This document shows, piece after piece, positions 17,044-25,584 of a stretch of 64,000 bases of DNA; position 1 is the stretch's first letter, and each line of letters opens with the position of its first letter. This DNA comes from Microbacterium proteolyticum (lineage in GTDB: Bacteria; Actinomycetota; Actinomycetes; Actinomycetales; Microbacteriaceae): NCBI RefSeq assembly GCF_014192415.1, contig NZ_JACHXY010000003.1:1-64000 (forward strand), in the 5' to 3' direction. The notes beneath the pieces were generated by a model that made no database searches, was not told where the DNA came from, and saw only the letters and a list, made by a program, of their open reading frames with translations. The position numbers and the translations under genes are program-made.

Positions 17044-17556
17044 ATGGCCACCCCCGTACCCGTCCTCGTCTTCATGGGACCCGCCGGCACCGGCAAGTCC
17101 ACCGTCGCCGGTATGCTCGCCGGCCGCCTCGGCTGGGACTTCCAGGAGGGCGACGACCTGCACCCCGAGGCGAACGTCGCCAAGATGGCATCCGGCCACG
17201 CCCTGAACGACGACGACCGCTGGCCCTGGCTCGATCGGGTCGCCGCATGGATCGATGGTCAGGCCGCCGCCGGACGCCCCGGCATCATCACGTGCTCAGC
17301 CCTGAAGCGCAGCTACCGCGACGTGCTGCGCCGAGACGACGTGACCTTCGTGCTGCTGATGGGCGACCCCTCGCTCGTGCTCGAGCGGCTCCTGCGCCGC
17401 CAGGGCCACTACATGCCGCCGTCGCTGCTCACCTCGCAGTTCGACACCCTGGAGATGCCGGATGCCGACGAGCAGGCCGTCCGCATCGACCTCGACCTGA
17501 CCCCGCAGGAGCAGGTGCAGGAGGTCGTCGACCGCCTGCACCTCCTGCCCGCCTGA
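17044..17556 (+). CDS. gntK: Gluconokinase
   Basis: This 170-residue P-loop kinase phosphorylates D-gluconate to 6-phosphogluconate. Walker A is GPAGTGKSTVAG at residues 11-22. Family motifs EGDDLHPEANVAKMASG, LNDDDRWPWLDRVA, CSALKRSYRD and RQGHYMPPSLLTSQF are all present, and the length is typical. GAGAGAG precedes the ATG. It feeds the next gene, 6-phosphogluconate dehydrogenase. Confidence 0.95.
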   Translation: MATPVPVLVFMGPAGTGKSTVAGMLAGRLGWDFQEGDDLHPEANVAKMASGHALNDDDRWPWLDRVAAWIDGQAAAGRPGIITCSALKRSYRDVLRRDDVTFVLLMGDPSLVLERLLRRQGHYMPPSLLTSQFDTLEMPDADEQAVRIDLDLTPQEQVQEVVDRLHLLPA

Positions 17557-17644
17557 AACACGTCGGAGCCGAGCCGATACAGTGGCATCGGCAACCCCAC
17601 GTGCGCCCGAACCCCTTCCTCGCAGTCTTTTACGGAGCAAACGA

Positions 17645-19240
17645 ATGACGTCGACCCCCTCCCCGACCGGACCCTCGACCGACCAGGACCAGGCCCCTCA
17701 CCGAGCCGCACAGGTGCACGAGGGTGCGCCCGACATCGAAGACGTCGAGCGTCCCACCGCCGAGGCCGGCTCCCGCCCCGAGGGTGAGGGCGACGGTCGT
17801 GCCAACATCGGCGTCGTGGGTCTGGCCGTGATGGGCTCGAACCTGGCGCGCAACCTCGCCAGCCGCGAGGGCAACACCGTCGCGGTGTTCAACCGCAGCG
17901 CCGACAAGACCGAGCACGTGCTCGAGGCGCACCCCGAGGCGAACTTCGTCGCCTCCTTCTCGTACGAGGACTTCGCCGCGTCGCTGGCGAAGCCGCGCAC
18001 CGCGATCATCATGGTCAAGGCCGGCCGTCCCACGGACTTCGTCATCGACGAGCTCGTGAAGGTGTTCGAACCCGGCGACATCATCGTCGACGGTGGCAAT
18101 GCCCTCTTCACCGACACGATCCGCCGCGAGAAGGCCGTGCGCGACACGGGCATCAACTTCGTCGGCATGGGCGTCTCGGGCGGTGAAGAGGGAGCGCTTC
18201 TCGGCCCCTCGATCATGCCCGGCGGCTCCGACGAGGCGTGGGCCACGCTCGGCCCGATCCTGAAGTCGATCGCCGCGATCGCCGAGGGCGAGCCGTGCGT
18301 GACGCACGTCGGCCACGACGGCGCCGGCCACTTCGTGAAGATGGTGCACAACGGCATCGAGTACGCCGACATGCAGCTCATCGCCGAGGCCTACGACCTG
18401 ATCCGCCAGGCGACGGGAAAGACCCCCGCCGAGATCGCCGACGTTTTTGCGGAGTGGAACCGCGGCGAGCTGGAGTCGTACCTGATCGAGATCACCGCCG
18501 AGGTGCTGCGTCAGGTGGATGCCGAGACGGGCAAGCCCCTCGTCGACGTCATCCTCGACCAGGCCGGCGCGAAGGGCACCGGCGCGTGGACCGTGCAGAC
18601 CGCGCTCGACCTGGGCGTTCCCGTCTCGGGCATCGCCGAGGCCACCTTCGCCCGATCACTGTCGAGCCACCCGGAGCAGCGCGAGGTGTCGCGCGAGCTC
18701 CCCGGCCCGTCCGGCACCGACGTGCTGGCCGGCAAGGACGCCGACGCGTTCATCGAGCAGGTGCGCATGGCGCTGTACGCCTCGAAGATCGTCGCCTACT
18801 CGCAGGGCTTCGACGAGATCCGTGCCGGCGCCGCACAGTACGACTGGAAGATCGACCTGGGCGCCGTGTCGAAGATCTTCCGCGGCGGGTGCATCATCCG
18901 CGCGCAGTTCCTCAACCGTATCGCCGAGGCCTACGACGCCGAGCCGAGCCTGCCCGTGCTGCTCACCGCGCCGTACTTCGTCGAGGCCCTCGGTCGCGCC
19001 CAGGACTCGTGGCGCGACATCGTCGCCCTCGCCGCCGCGGCCGGCATCCCCGCCCCCGCGTTCAGCTCGTCGCTGGCCTACTACGACGGTCTGCGCGCCG
19101 AACGTCTGCCCGCCGCCCTCATCCAGGGCCAGCGCGACTTCTTCGGCGCCCACACCTACCGTCGTGTCGACAAAGAGGGCACCTTCCACACCCTCTGGTC
19201 GGGCGACCGCACCGAGATCGAGGCTGAGGACACCCACTGA
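17645..19240 (+). CDS. gnd: 6-phosphogluconate dehydrogenase (decarboxylating, NADP+)
   Basis: The enzyme converts 6-phosphogluconate to ribulose 5-phosphate and CO2. It has the cofactor motif GVVGLAVMGSNLARNL, MVKAGRPTDFVI, VGMGVSGGEEGALLGPSIMPGG and the active-site HFVKMVHNGIEYADMQ. The 531-residue length exceeds the usual 470-485 because of about 52 disordered N-terminal residues rich in Pro, Glu and Ser. The start ATG 17645 follows GGAG. It lies 88 bases after gntK, probably cotranscribed. Confidence 0.96.
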   Translation: MTSTPSPTGPSTDQDQAPHRAAQVHEGAPDIEDVERPTAEAGSRPEGEGDGRANIGVVGLAVMGSNLARNLASREGNTVAVFNRSADKTEHVLEAHPEANFVASFSYEDFAASLAKPRTAIIMVKAGRPTDFVIDELVKVFEPGDIIVDGGNALFTDTIRREKAVRDTGINFVGMGVSGGEEGALLGPSIMPGGSDEAWATLGPILKSIAAIAEGEPCVTHVGHDGAGHFVKMVHNGIEYADMQLIAEAYDLIRQATGKTPAEIADVFAEWNRGELESYLIEITAEVLRQVDAETGKPLVDVILDQAGAKGTGAWTVQTALDLGVPVSGIAEATFARSLSSHPEQREVSRELPGPSGTDVLAGKDADAFIEQVRMALYASKIVAYSQGFDEIRAGAAQYDWKIDLGAVSKIFRGGCIIRAQFLNRIAEAYDAEPSLPVLLTAPYFVEALGRAQDSWRDIVALAAAAGIPAPAFSSSLAYYDGLRAERLPAALIQGQRDFFGAHTYRRVDKEGTFHTLWSGDRTEIEAEDTH

Positions 19241-19716
19241 CCCGGCTGGTCACGAGGCGGCGACGGGCACTGCTCGTCGCCGCTTCGGCGTTGTACGCCA
19301 CGGGCGTGTGGTGGATGACACTGCGCCCCACGATCGTCGACCCGCAGGTCGAGAGTGCAATCCGCCGCCTGGTCCGGGTGCTGCAGTCGGTTCCCGGGAT
19401 GCAATGGGTCACCTACAGCGGAGTGGAGTTCACCGCCAACGTCGCGATGTTCGTGCCCCTGGGGCTGCTCGTCGTCGCATGGGGCGGGCGCTGGTGGCAC
19501 GGCATCCTCGGTGGGCTCGTGGTGAGCGCCGGGATCGAGACGTGGCAGCTGCTCATGCTCCCCGGCCGGGTCGCCGATGTGCGCGACCTCGTCGCGAACA
19601 CGCTCGGCGCGGCCCTCGGCATCGGTGCGGCAGTGGTGTTCAGCCGATGGCTCGCGCGCTCACAGGAAGCCCATAGCCCGCGCCATAGAAAGGTCATAGA
19701 TTCCCCCTCACAATGA
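19237..19716 (+). CDS. VanZ-like family membrane protein
   Basis: A small VanZ-family protein with about four membrane helices; conserved features are EFTANVAMFVPLGLL, SAGIETWQLL and DVRDLVANTLGAALG. No ATG or GTG exists at its head. The listed start is CTG 19237, which overlaps the gnd stop (CTGA) and has GAGG seven bases upstream. It gives 159 residues with a complete basic-then-hydrophobic first helix. The alternative TTG 19291 has no ribosome site and cuts into that helix. Function of VanZ-like proteins outside teicoplanin resistance is unclear. Confidence 0.75.
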   Translation: MTRLVTRRRRALLVAASALYATGVWWMTLRPTIVDPQVESAIRRLVRVLQSVPGMQWVTYSGVEFTANVAMFVPLGLLVVAWGGRWWHGILGGLVVSAGIETWQLLMLPGRVADVRDLVANTLGAALGIGAAVVFSRWLARSQEAHSPRHRKVIDSPSQ

Positions 19717-19720
19717 GTGC

Positions 19721-20455
19721 ATGACCGCGACCGCCGCCGCCCCCGCTTTCACCCGCCCTGACGGGAGCGCGCTGCGCGTGCTCGTCGTCGATGACGAGCA
19801 GATGCTCACCGACCTTCTGTCGATGGCGCTGCGCATGGAGGGCTGGGAGGTCAAGACCGCGGGATCCGGCTTCGACGCCCTGCAGTCGGCTCGCGACTTC
19901 GAACCGGATGCCATGGTGCTCGACATCATGATGCCCGACCTCGACGGCATGGCCGTGCTGCAGCGCCTGCGCCACTCGGGCAACGACGTTCCCGTGCTCT
20001 TCCTCACCGCGAAGGACGCCGTGGCCGACCGCGTCGCGGGTCTCACCGCCGGCGGCGACGACTACGTCACCAAGCCGTTCAGCCTCGAAGAGGTCGTCGC
20101 CCGGCTCCGCGGGCTCATGCGCCGCGCCGGCACCGCTCTGACGCGCGACTCCGAACCGATCCTGCGGGTGGGAGACCTGTCGCTGAACGAGGACAGCCAC
20201 GAGGTGGTCCGCGGCGGCAAAGAGATCGAGCTGACGGCGACCGAGTTCGAGCTGCTGCGCTTCCTCATGCGCAACCAGCGGCGCGTGGTGTCGAAGGCGC
20301 AGATCCTCGACCGCGTGTGGAACTACGACTTCGGCGGACGCTCCAGCGTCGTCGAGCTGTACATCTCGTACCTGCGGAAGAAGATCGACGCGGGGCATGA
20401 GCCGCTCATCCACACCGTGCGCGGTGTGGGCTACATGATCAAAGCTCCTCAGTGA
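19721..20455 (+). CDS. Two-component response regulator, OmpR/PhoB family
   Basis: The 244-residue regulator has a receiver domain (VVDDEQ, phosphoacceptor Asp in MVLDIMMPDLDG, Lys in YVTKPF) and a C-terminal winged helix (LTATEFELLRFLMRNQRRVVSKAQIL, RVWNYDFGGRSSVVELYISYLRKKID). CACAAT six bases before the ATG suggests a leaderless mRNA. It overlaps the histidine kinase gene by four bases (GTGA). It resembles MprA/TcrX-type regulators of envelope stress; target genes unknown. Confidence 0.93.
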   Translation: MTATAAAPAFTRPDGSALRVLVVDDEQMLTDLLSMALRMEGWEVKTAGSGFDALQSARDFEPDAMVLDIMMPDLDGMAVLQRLRHSGNDVPVLFLTAKDAVADRVAGLTAGGDDYVTKPFSLEEVVARLRGLMRRAGTALTRDSEPILRVGDLSLNEDSHEVVRGGKEIELTATEFELLRFLMRNQRRVVSKAQILDRVWNYDFGGRSSVVELYISYLRKKIDAGHEPLIHTVRGVGYMIKAPQ

Positions 20456-21990
20456 GCCTTCCGCCCCGGCCCGCTCCCCCGCTGCCGCATCCGGCCTCGC
20501 GAGAGGGCGTCATGACGCGGCTCCGCCATCCGTGGACGCTGCAGGCGCGTCTGATGACGGCGGTGATCGGCATGGTGGCCTTCATCCTGGTGATGATCGG
20601 CATCTCCACCAGCGCCATCCTCAGTGGGGTCCTGTACGTCAATCTCGGCGCGCAGGTGGACGAAGCCGCCTCATCGATCCAGTCCCGGGCCGCGTTCTCG
20701 TCGACGGCCGAGAGTGTGCTGGAGTCCAGCCGCTTCCCGGGCGGCACTCTGCTGGTGGTGAATTCGCGTTCCGGTTACACCGGAGCCGTCGTGGACGATG
20801 ACGGCCCGCGCGCCTTGACGGACGACGACCTCGGTCAGATCGTCGAGACGCTGCAGTCCACGGAGATCACCGCCCAGACGGTCAATCTCCCCAATCTCGG
20901 CGAGTACACCGTGCGGACCTACGCCGCACCCGGAGGCGGAGCGTTCCTCGTCGGCCTCCCACTGTCGAGCGTCACCGGCACCATCGGTGCGATCCTCACC
21001 ACCGTCGCCCTCGTCACCGCCGGCGGTCTGCTGCTGCTCGCCGTCATCATCGCCATCGTCATCCGCCTCGGCCTGCGGCCCCTCCGCGCCGTCGCCGAGA
21101 CCGCCACGCGCGTCGCGTCGATGCGCATGGAGGAGGGCGACGTGTCGATCACCGAGCGCGTGCCCGCAGACCAGGTCGATGAGCACACCGAGATCGGCCA
21201 GGTGGGCGCCGCTCTGAACACCCTCCTGGACCGCGTGGACGCCTCACTCGGCGCGCGACAGCGAAACGAAGAGATGATGCGTCGTTTCGTGGCGGATGCC
21301 AGTCACGAGCTGCGCACGCCCCTGGCATCCATCCGCGGGTTCAGCGAACTGTCGCTGCGGGCCATGCGGCAGGCGCAGGACGACGAGAGCCGCCAGCGCA
21401 TCGCCCTCGCCGTGGAGACCACGGAGCAGTCGCTCGAGCGCATTCAGGCGCAGTCGGTGCGCATGACCCGCTTGGTCGAAGACCTGCTGCTGCTGGCCCG
21501 CCTCGACGAGGGCCAGGAGCTGGTGTACGGCTCGGTCGACCTGACCCGCCTCGCGGTGGAGGCCGTGGGCGACGCCCGTCCGGCCGGCCTCGACCACACG
21601 TGGACGCTCGACGTGCCCGACGAACCCGTCGAGCTCGCCGGTGATGCCTCGCGCCTGCACCAGGTCGTCGCCAACCTTCTCGCCAACGCCCGGACCCACA
21701 CCCCCGCGGGCAGTGAGATCGCCGTCTCCGTCGTGCACGAGGGCGACGAAGCGGTCCTGCGCGTGCACGACGACGGTCCCGGCATCGACCCCTCGGTCGC
21801 CTCGCAGCTCTTCGAACGGTTCGCGCGCGCGGACCGCTCGCGCGATCGCAAGACCGGCGGCACGGGCCTGGGTCTGTCCATCGCCCGCGCCATCGTCGAG
21901 GCCCACCGCGGCACGATCGCCGTGCGAAGCACCCCTGGGGACACGACTTTCGAGGTACGCCTCCCCGCCAGGCCCGCCGACCCGGCCTGA
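20452..21990 (+). CDS. Two-component sensor histidine kinase
   Basis: A membrane kinase of up to 512 residues, partner of the preceding regulator. TM1 is at about residues 35-58 and TM2 at about 180-205, enclosing an extracellular sensor of about 120 residues. A HAMP linker, HisKA (FVADASHELRTPLASIRGF), the N box (HQVVANLLANARTHTP) and G boxes DDGPGI and TGGTGLGLSI follow. Start choice: GTG 20452 overlaps the regulator stop; ATG 20512 with GAGAGGG upstream is a good alternative and gives 492 residues. Confidence 0.93.
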   Translation: MSLPPRPAPPLPHPASREGVMTRLRHPWTLQARLMTAVIGMVAFILVMIGISTSAILSGVLYVNLGAQVDEAASSIQSRAAFSSTAESVLESSRFPGGTLLVVNSRSGYTGAVVDDDGPRALTDDDLGQIVETLQSTEITAQTVNLPNLGEYTVRTYAAPGGGAFLVGLPLSSVTGTIGAILTTVALVTAGGLLLLAVIIAIVIRLGLRPLRAVAETATRVASMRMEEGDVSITERVPADQVDEHTEIGQVGAALNTLLDRVDASLGARQRNEEMMRRFVADASHELRTPLASIRGFSELSLRAMRQAQDDESRQRIALAVETTEQSLERIQAQSVRMTRLVEDLLLLARLDEGQELVYGSVDLTRLAVEAVGDARPAGLDHTWTLDVPDEPVELAGDASRLHQVVANLLANARTHTPAGSEIAVSVVHEGDEAVLRVHDDGPGIDPSVASQLFERFARADRSRDRKTGGTGLGLSIARAIVEAHRGTIAVRSTPGDTTFEVRLPARPADPA

Positions 21991-22007
21991 GGCGAGGCCT
22001 CCTCGCC
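21991..22007 (+). terminator. Hairpin after the two-component operon
   Basis: GGCGAGG (21991-21997) and CCTCGCC (22001-22007) pair around a 3-base loop directly after the kinase stop. The stretch from 22008 to 22143 is AT-richer and probably holds the promoter of the next gene, with TAGGCT near 22074 as a possible -10. Confidence 0.55.
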
Positions 22008-22143
22008 GCAAACGGACGGAACGGACGGCGCATTGCTACCGCACCAGATTGCTCAAAGGAAATGCCCCTTTCGATAGGCTGGGCACTACCTGGGAATCCA
22101 GGCCTTTCTCGAGGGAGTCGAGGGGGAGCATTCGGAGGTTTGT

Positions 22144-22956
22144 GTGCTGATTCGTGCACGCGATTGCGGGGCTTTCGCGGTCGCAATGATCGCGGTGGTC
22201 ATCTCGATCGGAGTTTCGGCGCACGCCGAGGTGATTTCTTCACCGGACCCGACCGCCGAGGTCATCGACCAGCCGGCATTGCCCGCGGGTCCGGAGCCTT
22301 CCATCGAACCGTCGGTACCCGAGGGGACCTTCGACCCCGCTCCGACGGAACCGGTGCCGACCGAGGTGCCGACCGTCGCTCCCCCGGCGCCCGTGGGCAC
22401 CGCGACCTTCGAGTCGACCCGCCCCAGCGGCACCGTCGTCGAATACTTCCGCTCGGGGGACGCGACGACGACCTCTCGCGGGACGGACGGCCAGGTGCCC
22501 CGTGACTCCGCCCCCGCACCTCAGGGGGTCCAACCGTCGGAGGACCGCACGGAGATCCCACCCGCTTCGCCCACCCCCGCTCTCCCCACCGCATCCCCCA
22601 CCCCCGTCGTCGCCACCGCATCACCCGCCCCCGGCGACGCACGGGGAGAATCGGCGGGGTCGGGCGCGGCAGTATGGTCGACTTCTGCGCAGAAGGCACC
22701 CACACCCACTCTGCCCACCCTGATCCTGGGGATGGCGGTCCTCGTCAGCGGACTGGCGCTGATGAGGTATCGCACTTCCGTGTACCACGCCATCGTGAGG
22801 GCGGAGAAGCAGCCGATCAGGACGGGCTCCGGCGAACGCGCAGCGCACCTTCAGGGCCCGTTCCGGGTCGGAATCGCGGGTGCGGTCGTTGCGCTCATCG
22901 GGGTCATGATGAACGGTTATGCGGCGTGGCAGCTCTGGATGTCCCTCCTGTCCTGA
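22144..22956 (+). CDS. Secreted proline/threonine-rich protein with C-terminal membrane anchor
   Basis: The 270-residue protein starts with a signal-like segment (residues about 8-28, FAVAMIAVVISIGVSAHAEV). About 150 residues of low-complexity Pro, Thr, Ala and Ser follow, with repeats such as PTEPVPTEVPT and SPTPALPTASPTP. Two hydrophobic helices (about 195-212 and 243-262) are separated by a basic linker. GGAGG sits 5 bases before the GTG. No enzymatic domain is visible. It looks like a wall-spanning stalk anchored in the membrane, perhaps O-mannosylated by the Pmt encoded at 47 kb. It follows an envelope-type two-component system, but control by it is speculation. Confidence 0.7.
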   Translation: MLIRARDCGAFAVAMIAVVISIGVSAHAEVISSPDPTAEVIDQPALPAGPEPSIEPSVPEGTFDPAPTEPVPTEVPTVAPPAPVGTATFESTRPSGTVVEYFRSGDATTTSRGTDGQVPRDSAPAPQGVQPSEDRTEIPPASPTPALPTASPTPVVATASPAPGDARGESAGSGAAVWSTSAQKAPTPTLPTLILGMAVLVSGLALMRYRTSVYHAIVRAEKQPIRTGSGERAAHLQGPFRVGIAGAVVALIGVMMNGYAAWQLWMSLLS

Positions 22957-22987
22957 CGAGCGCATCTCGGCACGGACACGGCCCCGC

Positions 22988-23365
22988 ATGGACATGAAGC
23001 TCGAACTCATTCCCCTCCCGGTCTCCGACGTGAGCCGCAGCAAGGGGTTCTCCGTCGATGCCCTCGATTTCCCCCTCGACCACGACGTGGAGCCCGGCAA
23101 CGGCATGCGGATCGTCGAGGTCACTCCACCCGGGTCCGCGTGCTCCACCGCCTTCGGCACGGGCATGACCCGGCCGGATGCCGGCCCCGTCCACGGTATC
23201 CATCTCGTCGTCGACGACATCGCGGCCGTTCGCCGAGGCCTCCGGGCGCGCGGGGTCGACATCGGCGCAATCCGCGACCTGGACGGAGTGGCCTACGCGT
23301 CGTTCAGCGACCCGGACGGCAACACCTGGGAGCTGCCGTCGCTCCGGGGGCCGCGCGTGTCCTGA
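22988..23365 (+). CDS. VOC (glyoxalase/bleomycin resistance) family protein
   Basis: The 125-residue single VOC module shows the beta-alpha-beta-beta-beta pattern: LIPLPVSDVSRSKGF, GIHLVVDDIAAVRRGLRARG and a C-terminal ASFSDPDGNTWELPS, where the Glu is a metal ligand. ATG 22988 or 22994 could start it; neither has a clear ribosome site. Members include glyoxalases, dioxygenases and drug-binding proteins, so the role stays open. It is convergent with the next gene, 21 bases away. Confidence 0.8.
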   Translation: MDMKLELIPLPVSDVSRSKGFSVDALDFPLDHDVEPGNGMRIVEVTPPGSACSTAFGTGMTRPDAGPVHGIHLVVDDIAAVRRGLRARGVDIGAIRDLDGVAYASFSDPDGNTWELPSLRGPRVS

Positions 23366-23386
23366 CCGGCTCCACGGCGGAAGAGC

Positions 23387-23986
23387 TCAGCCCCAGAGCG
23401 GCTCCACCGACGCGGCCAATGCCCGAAGCTGTCCGCCGTCGACGATGACCCGTGACTCACCGATGCCGAAGGCGGGCCACTGCAGGACGAGCTCGAGGGG
23501 GCCCTCGGGCGGGAGCGGCCAGAGCCACAGGCCGTCGTGCATCGTGGAGCTCTCGGCACCTCCGGACCCGCCGCCGCCCGTCACGCGCACGGTGTGCCCC
23601 TCGGGCGTCTCCGCCCCGGGGATTCCGAAGCGCCCATCGGTGAACAGGCGTTCCCCGTCGCCGAGGACGAGCCCCCACCTCAGCCGGTCTCTGCCGTTCA
23701 TCGCCGAGCCCCAGTGACCGGAGAAGTCCATCTGCGCCAACTGCCACTCCCGGGGGTCGCGGCCGCCCCGCCGCAGATGCCGGTCCACCAGCAGTTCCAC
23801 GCCGTCCGAGTAGACCCGCACGCCGGTCAACGCGACGACGACGTCGTCACCCCGCCCGATGACCTCGGACACGGCGAACAGCGCGGGAAGCTCGTCGCGC
23901 GGCGGCTCGAATGACGGCGTACGCTCGTCGACCTGGTCGAACGGATTCTCATCGTCACCGGGAGCGTCAGCGGGGAAGAAGTCCAT
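23387..23986 (-). CDS. Conserved hypothetical protein
   Basis: The 199-residue protein has an acidic N-terminus (MDFFPADAPGDDENPFDQ) and a mixed beta-rich body, with GVRVYSDGVELLVDRHLRRGG, SGHWGSAMNGRDRLRWGLVLGDG and a Gly-rich turn GGGGSGGAESS. It has no signal peptide, membrane span or catalytic motif I recognise. Frame and codon use look coding, and the ATG at 23986 is the first in frame. It is monocistronic or follows nothing upstream on its strand. Function unknown. Confidence 0.7.
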   Translation of the reverse strand: MDFFPADAPGDDENPFDQVDERTPSFEPPRDELPALFAVSEVIGRGDDVVVALTGVRVYSDGVELLVDRHLRRGGRDPREWQLAQMDFSGHWGSAMNGRDRLRWGLVLGDGERLFTDGRFGIPGAETPEGHTVRVTGGGGSGGAESSTMHDGLWLWPLPPEGPLELVLQWPAFGIGESRVIVDGGQLRALAASVEPLWG

Positions 23987-24030
23987 TGCTCTACTCTGCC
24001 GATCGGCTCCCCCGACCGCCACGGGCGGAT

Positions 24031-25584
24031 TCAGTACCCCGCGAACGCATCGGTCGTGAGCGACTTCGCCTTTCCCAGGGCAGGTGCGAGGGCCGCGATC
24101 AGTCGCGGCGGCCCCGAGACGTACGCCGCGCGCTGCGCGATGTCAGGCACTGCGCGCACCAGCCCCTCGGCATCCACGCGGTCGGGTCCCGCCCACACCC
24201 AACCGGCGGGCAGGTCGTGAGGCTCGTCGCGCGAATACACGACGACGGGGATGCGGCTGGCGGCGATATCGCCGCGGAAGGCGAGCTCCGCCGCCTCCGA
24301 CACCACGTAGACCAGCACGACGTCACGGTCCTGGCCGGTGGCGACGAGGTGACGCAGTTGCGAGACGAAGGGTGTCACCCCGATACCGGCGGCCACCAGC
24401 AGCACGGGCGCCGTCGGGCGCGACGGTAGCACGAAGTCGCCCCACACACCGGTGACGGCGAGCGTCGACCCCGACTCGACGGCGGCCAGGGCCTTCTTGT
24501 ACGACGACTGCGATCCGTCCTTGAACGCGATCCGCACCTCGGGAAGGTCCTCCGGCGCCGACGCGATCGAGAACTCCCGACGGGTGCCGCGGGCGTCGGG
24601 GCGCCGATGCGGTACGTCGAGCTCGAGGTACTGCCCCGGAGAGAACGAGAACGGCCGGGCGGCGTGGAACGTCAGCTCGCGGACGGTCGGCGTCAGCTCA
24701 CGACGCCGCTCGACCCGCAGGCGCACGGCCGCCCGCAGGCACAGCAGGAACGCGAGCAGGTTGCCGATCAGCAGAGCCCGCTCCTGACCGAGCGTGATGT
24801 CTCCCACGGGCACCGGCCAGCCGGCGAGGACGCCGACGACGATCGCGACGAGGTACTGCTGCGTGCGGCGCGGGGGCAGGGTGAGGGGCTCGGACAACAT
24901 GAAGGCGCCGAGGAAGAGGAAGGGCGACGAGAACGCCACCTGCACCAGCACGGCGGGCACGTCGACGGGGAAACCCGCGGCCTGGAACTGCACCGTCGTG
25001 CGCGCGAACGCCACGACCATCGCCACGGCCCAGAACACCACCACGATCGGCAGTTTGTCGGTGCGCAGCAGGAGCAGGACACCGAGCACGAGCACGGGGG
25101 CGGCGAGCCAGGGCGAGCCCACCCACCAGGCCGAGGAGCCCAGGTCGGGCGCCCAGATGCTCACGATGGTCAGCACGCTCGCGCCGGTCGCGGCGGGGTT
25201 GAAGATGTGTCGCCCGCGCCAGACGAGCAGGTACTTCGACGCGGATGCCACGACTCCCGCCAGCGCGAGACCCGCCAGCCCCAGCGGCTCGATCGACGGG
25301 CGCAGCACGAACAGCAGGATCAGAGCCGTGATGAGCGAGGACTCCAGCCGTCGCGGCATCCGGAGCACGCTCTGGGCGACGAAGTCGGTGGCGGCGCACG
25401 CGAGGGCGAGCACCACCGCGCTGACGACGAGCTCGAGCGGGGCGGGAACGACGAGACCGGCGAAGGACAGCACGAGGGCGATCAGCGCGAGCAGGCCGAG
25501 CGACGACAGCACCAGGCGGTACATCGAGACCCGGCCGATCAGGCCGAGCAGGCGGGTCGAGCCCGCGGTGAGCGTGGTGCTCAT
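24031..25584 (-). CDS. NqrB/RnfD-like membrane domain fused to ferredoxin-NADP reductase module
   Basis: The N-terminal half (about residues 1-270) has some eight membrane spans and the RnfD/NqrB hallmark HIFNPAATGAS. The C-terminal half is a cytoplasmic FNR module with the FAD motif RREFSIASAP and the NAD(P) motif VLLVAAGIGVTPFVSQLRH. The 517-residue protein could take electrons from NAD(P)H and pass them through the membrane flavin to the FMN lipoprotein encoded upstream. The ATG overlaps the apbE stop (ATGA) and follows GAGAGG. This architecture fits extracytosolic flavin electron-transfer systems; the final acceptor is unknown. Confidence 0.85.
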   Translation of the reverse strand: MSTTLTAGSTRLLGLIGRVSMYRLVLSSLGLLALIALVLSFAGLVVPAPLELVVSAVVLALACAATDFVAQSVLRMPRRLESSLITALILLFVLRPSIEPLGLAGLALAGVVASASKYLLVWRGRHIFNPAATGASVLTIVSIWAPDLGSSAWWVGSPWLAAPVLVLGVLLLLRTDKLPIVVVFWAVAMVVAFARTTVQFQAAGFPVDVPAVLVQVAFSSPFLFLGAFMLSEPLTLPPRRTQQYLVAIVVGVLAGWPVPVGDITLGQERALLIGNLLAFLLCLRAAVRLRVERRRELTPTVRELTFHAARPFSFSPGQYLELDVPHRRPDARGTRREFSIASAPEDLPEVRIAFKDGSQSSYKKALAAVESGSTLAVTGVWGDFVLPSRPTAPVLLVAAGIGVTPFVSQLRHLVATGQDRDVVLVYVVSEAAELAFRGDIAASRIPVVVYSRDEPHDLPAGWVWAGPDRVDAEGLVRAVPDIAQRAAYVSGPPRLIAALAPALGKAKSLTTDAFAGY

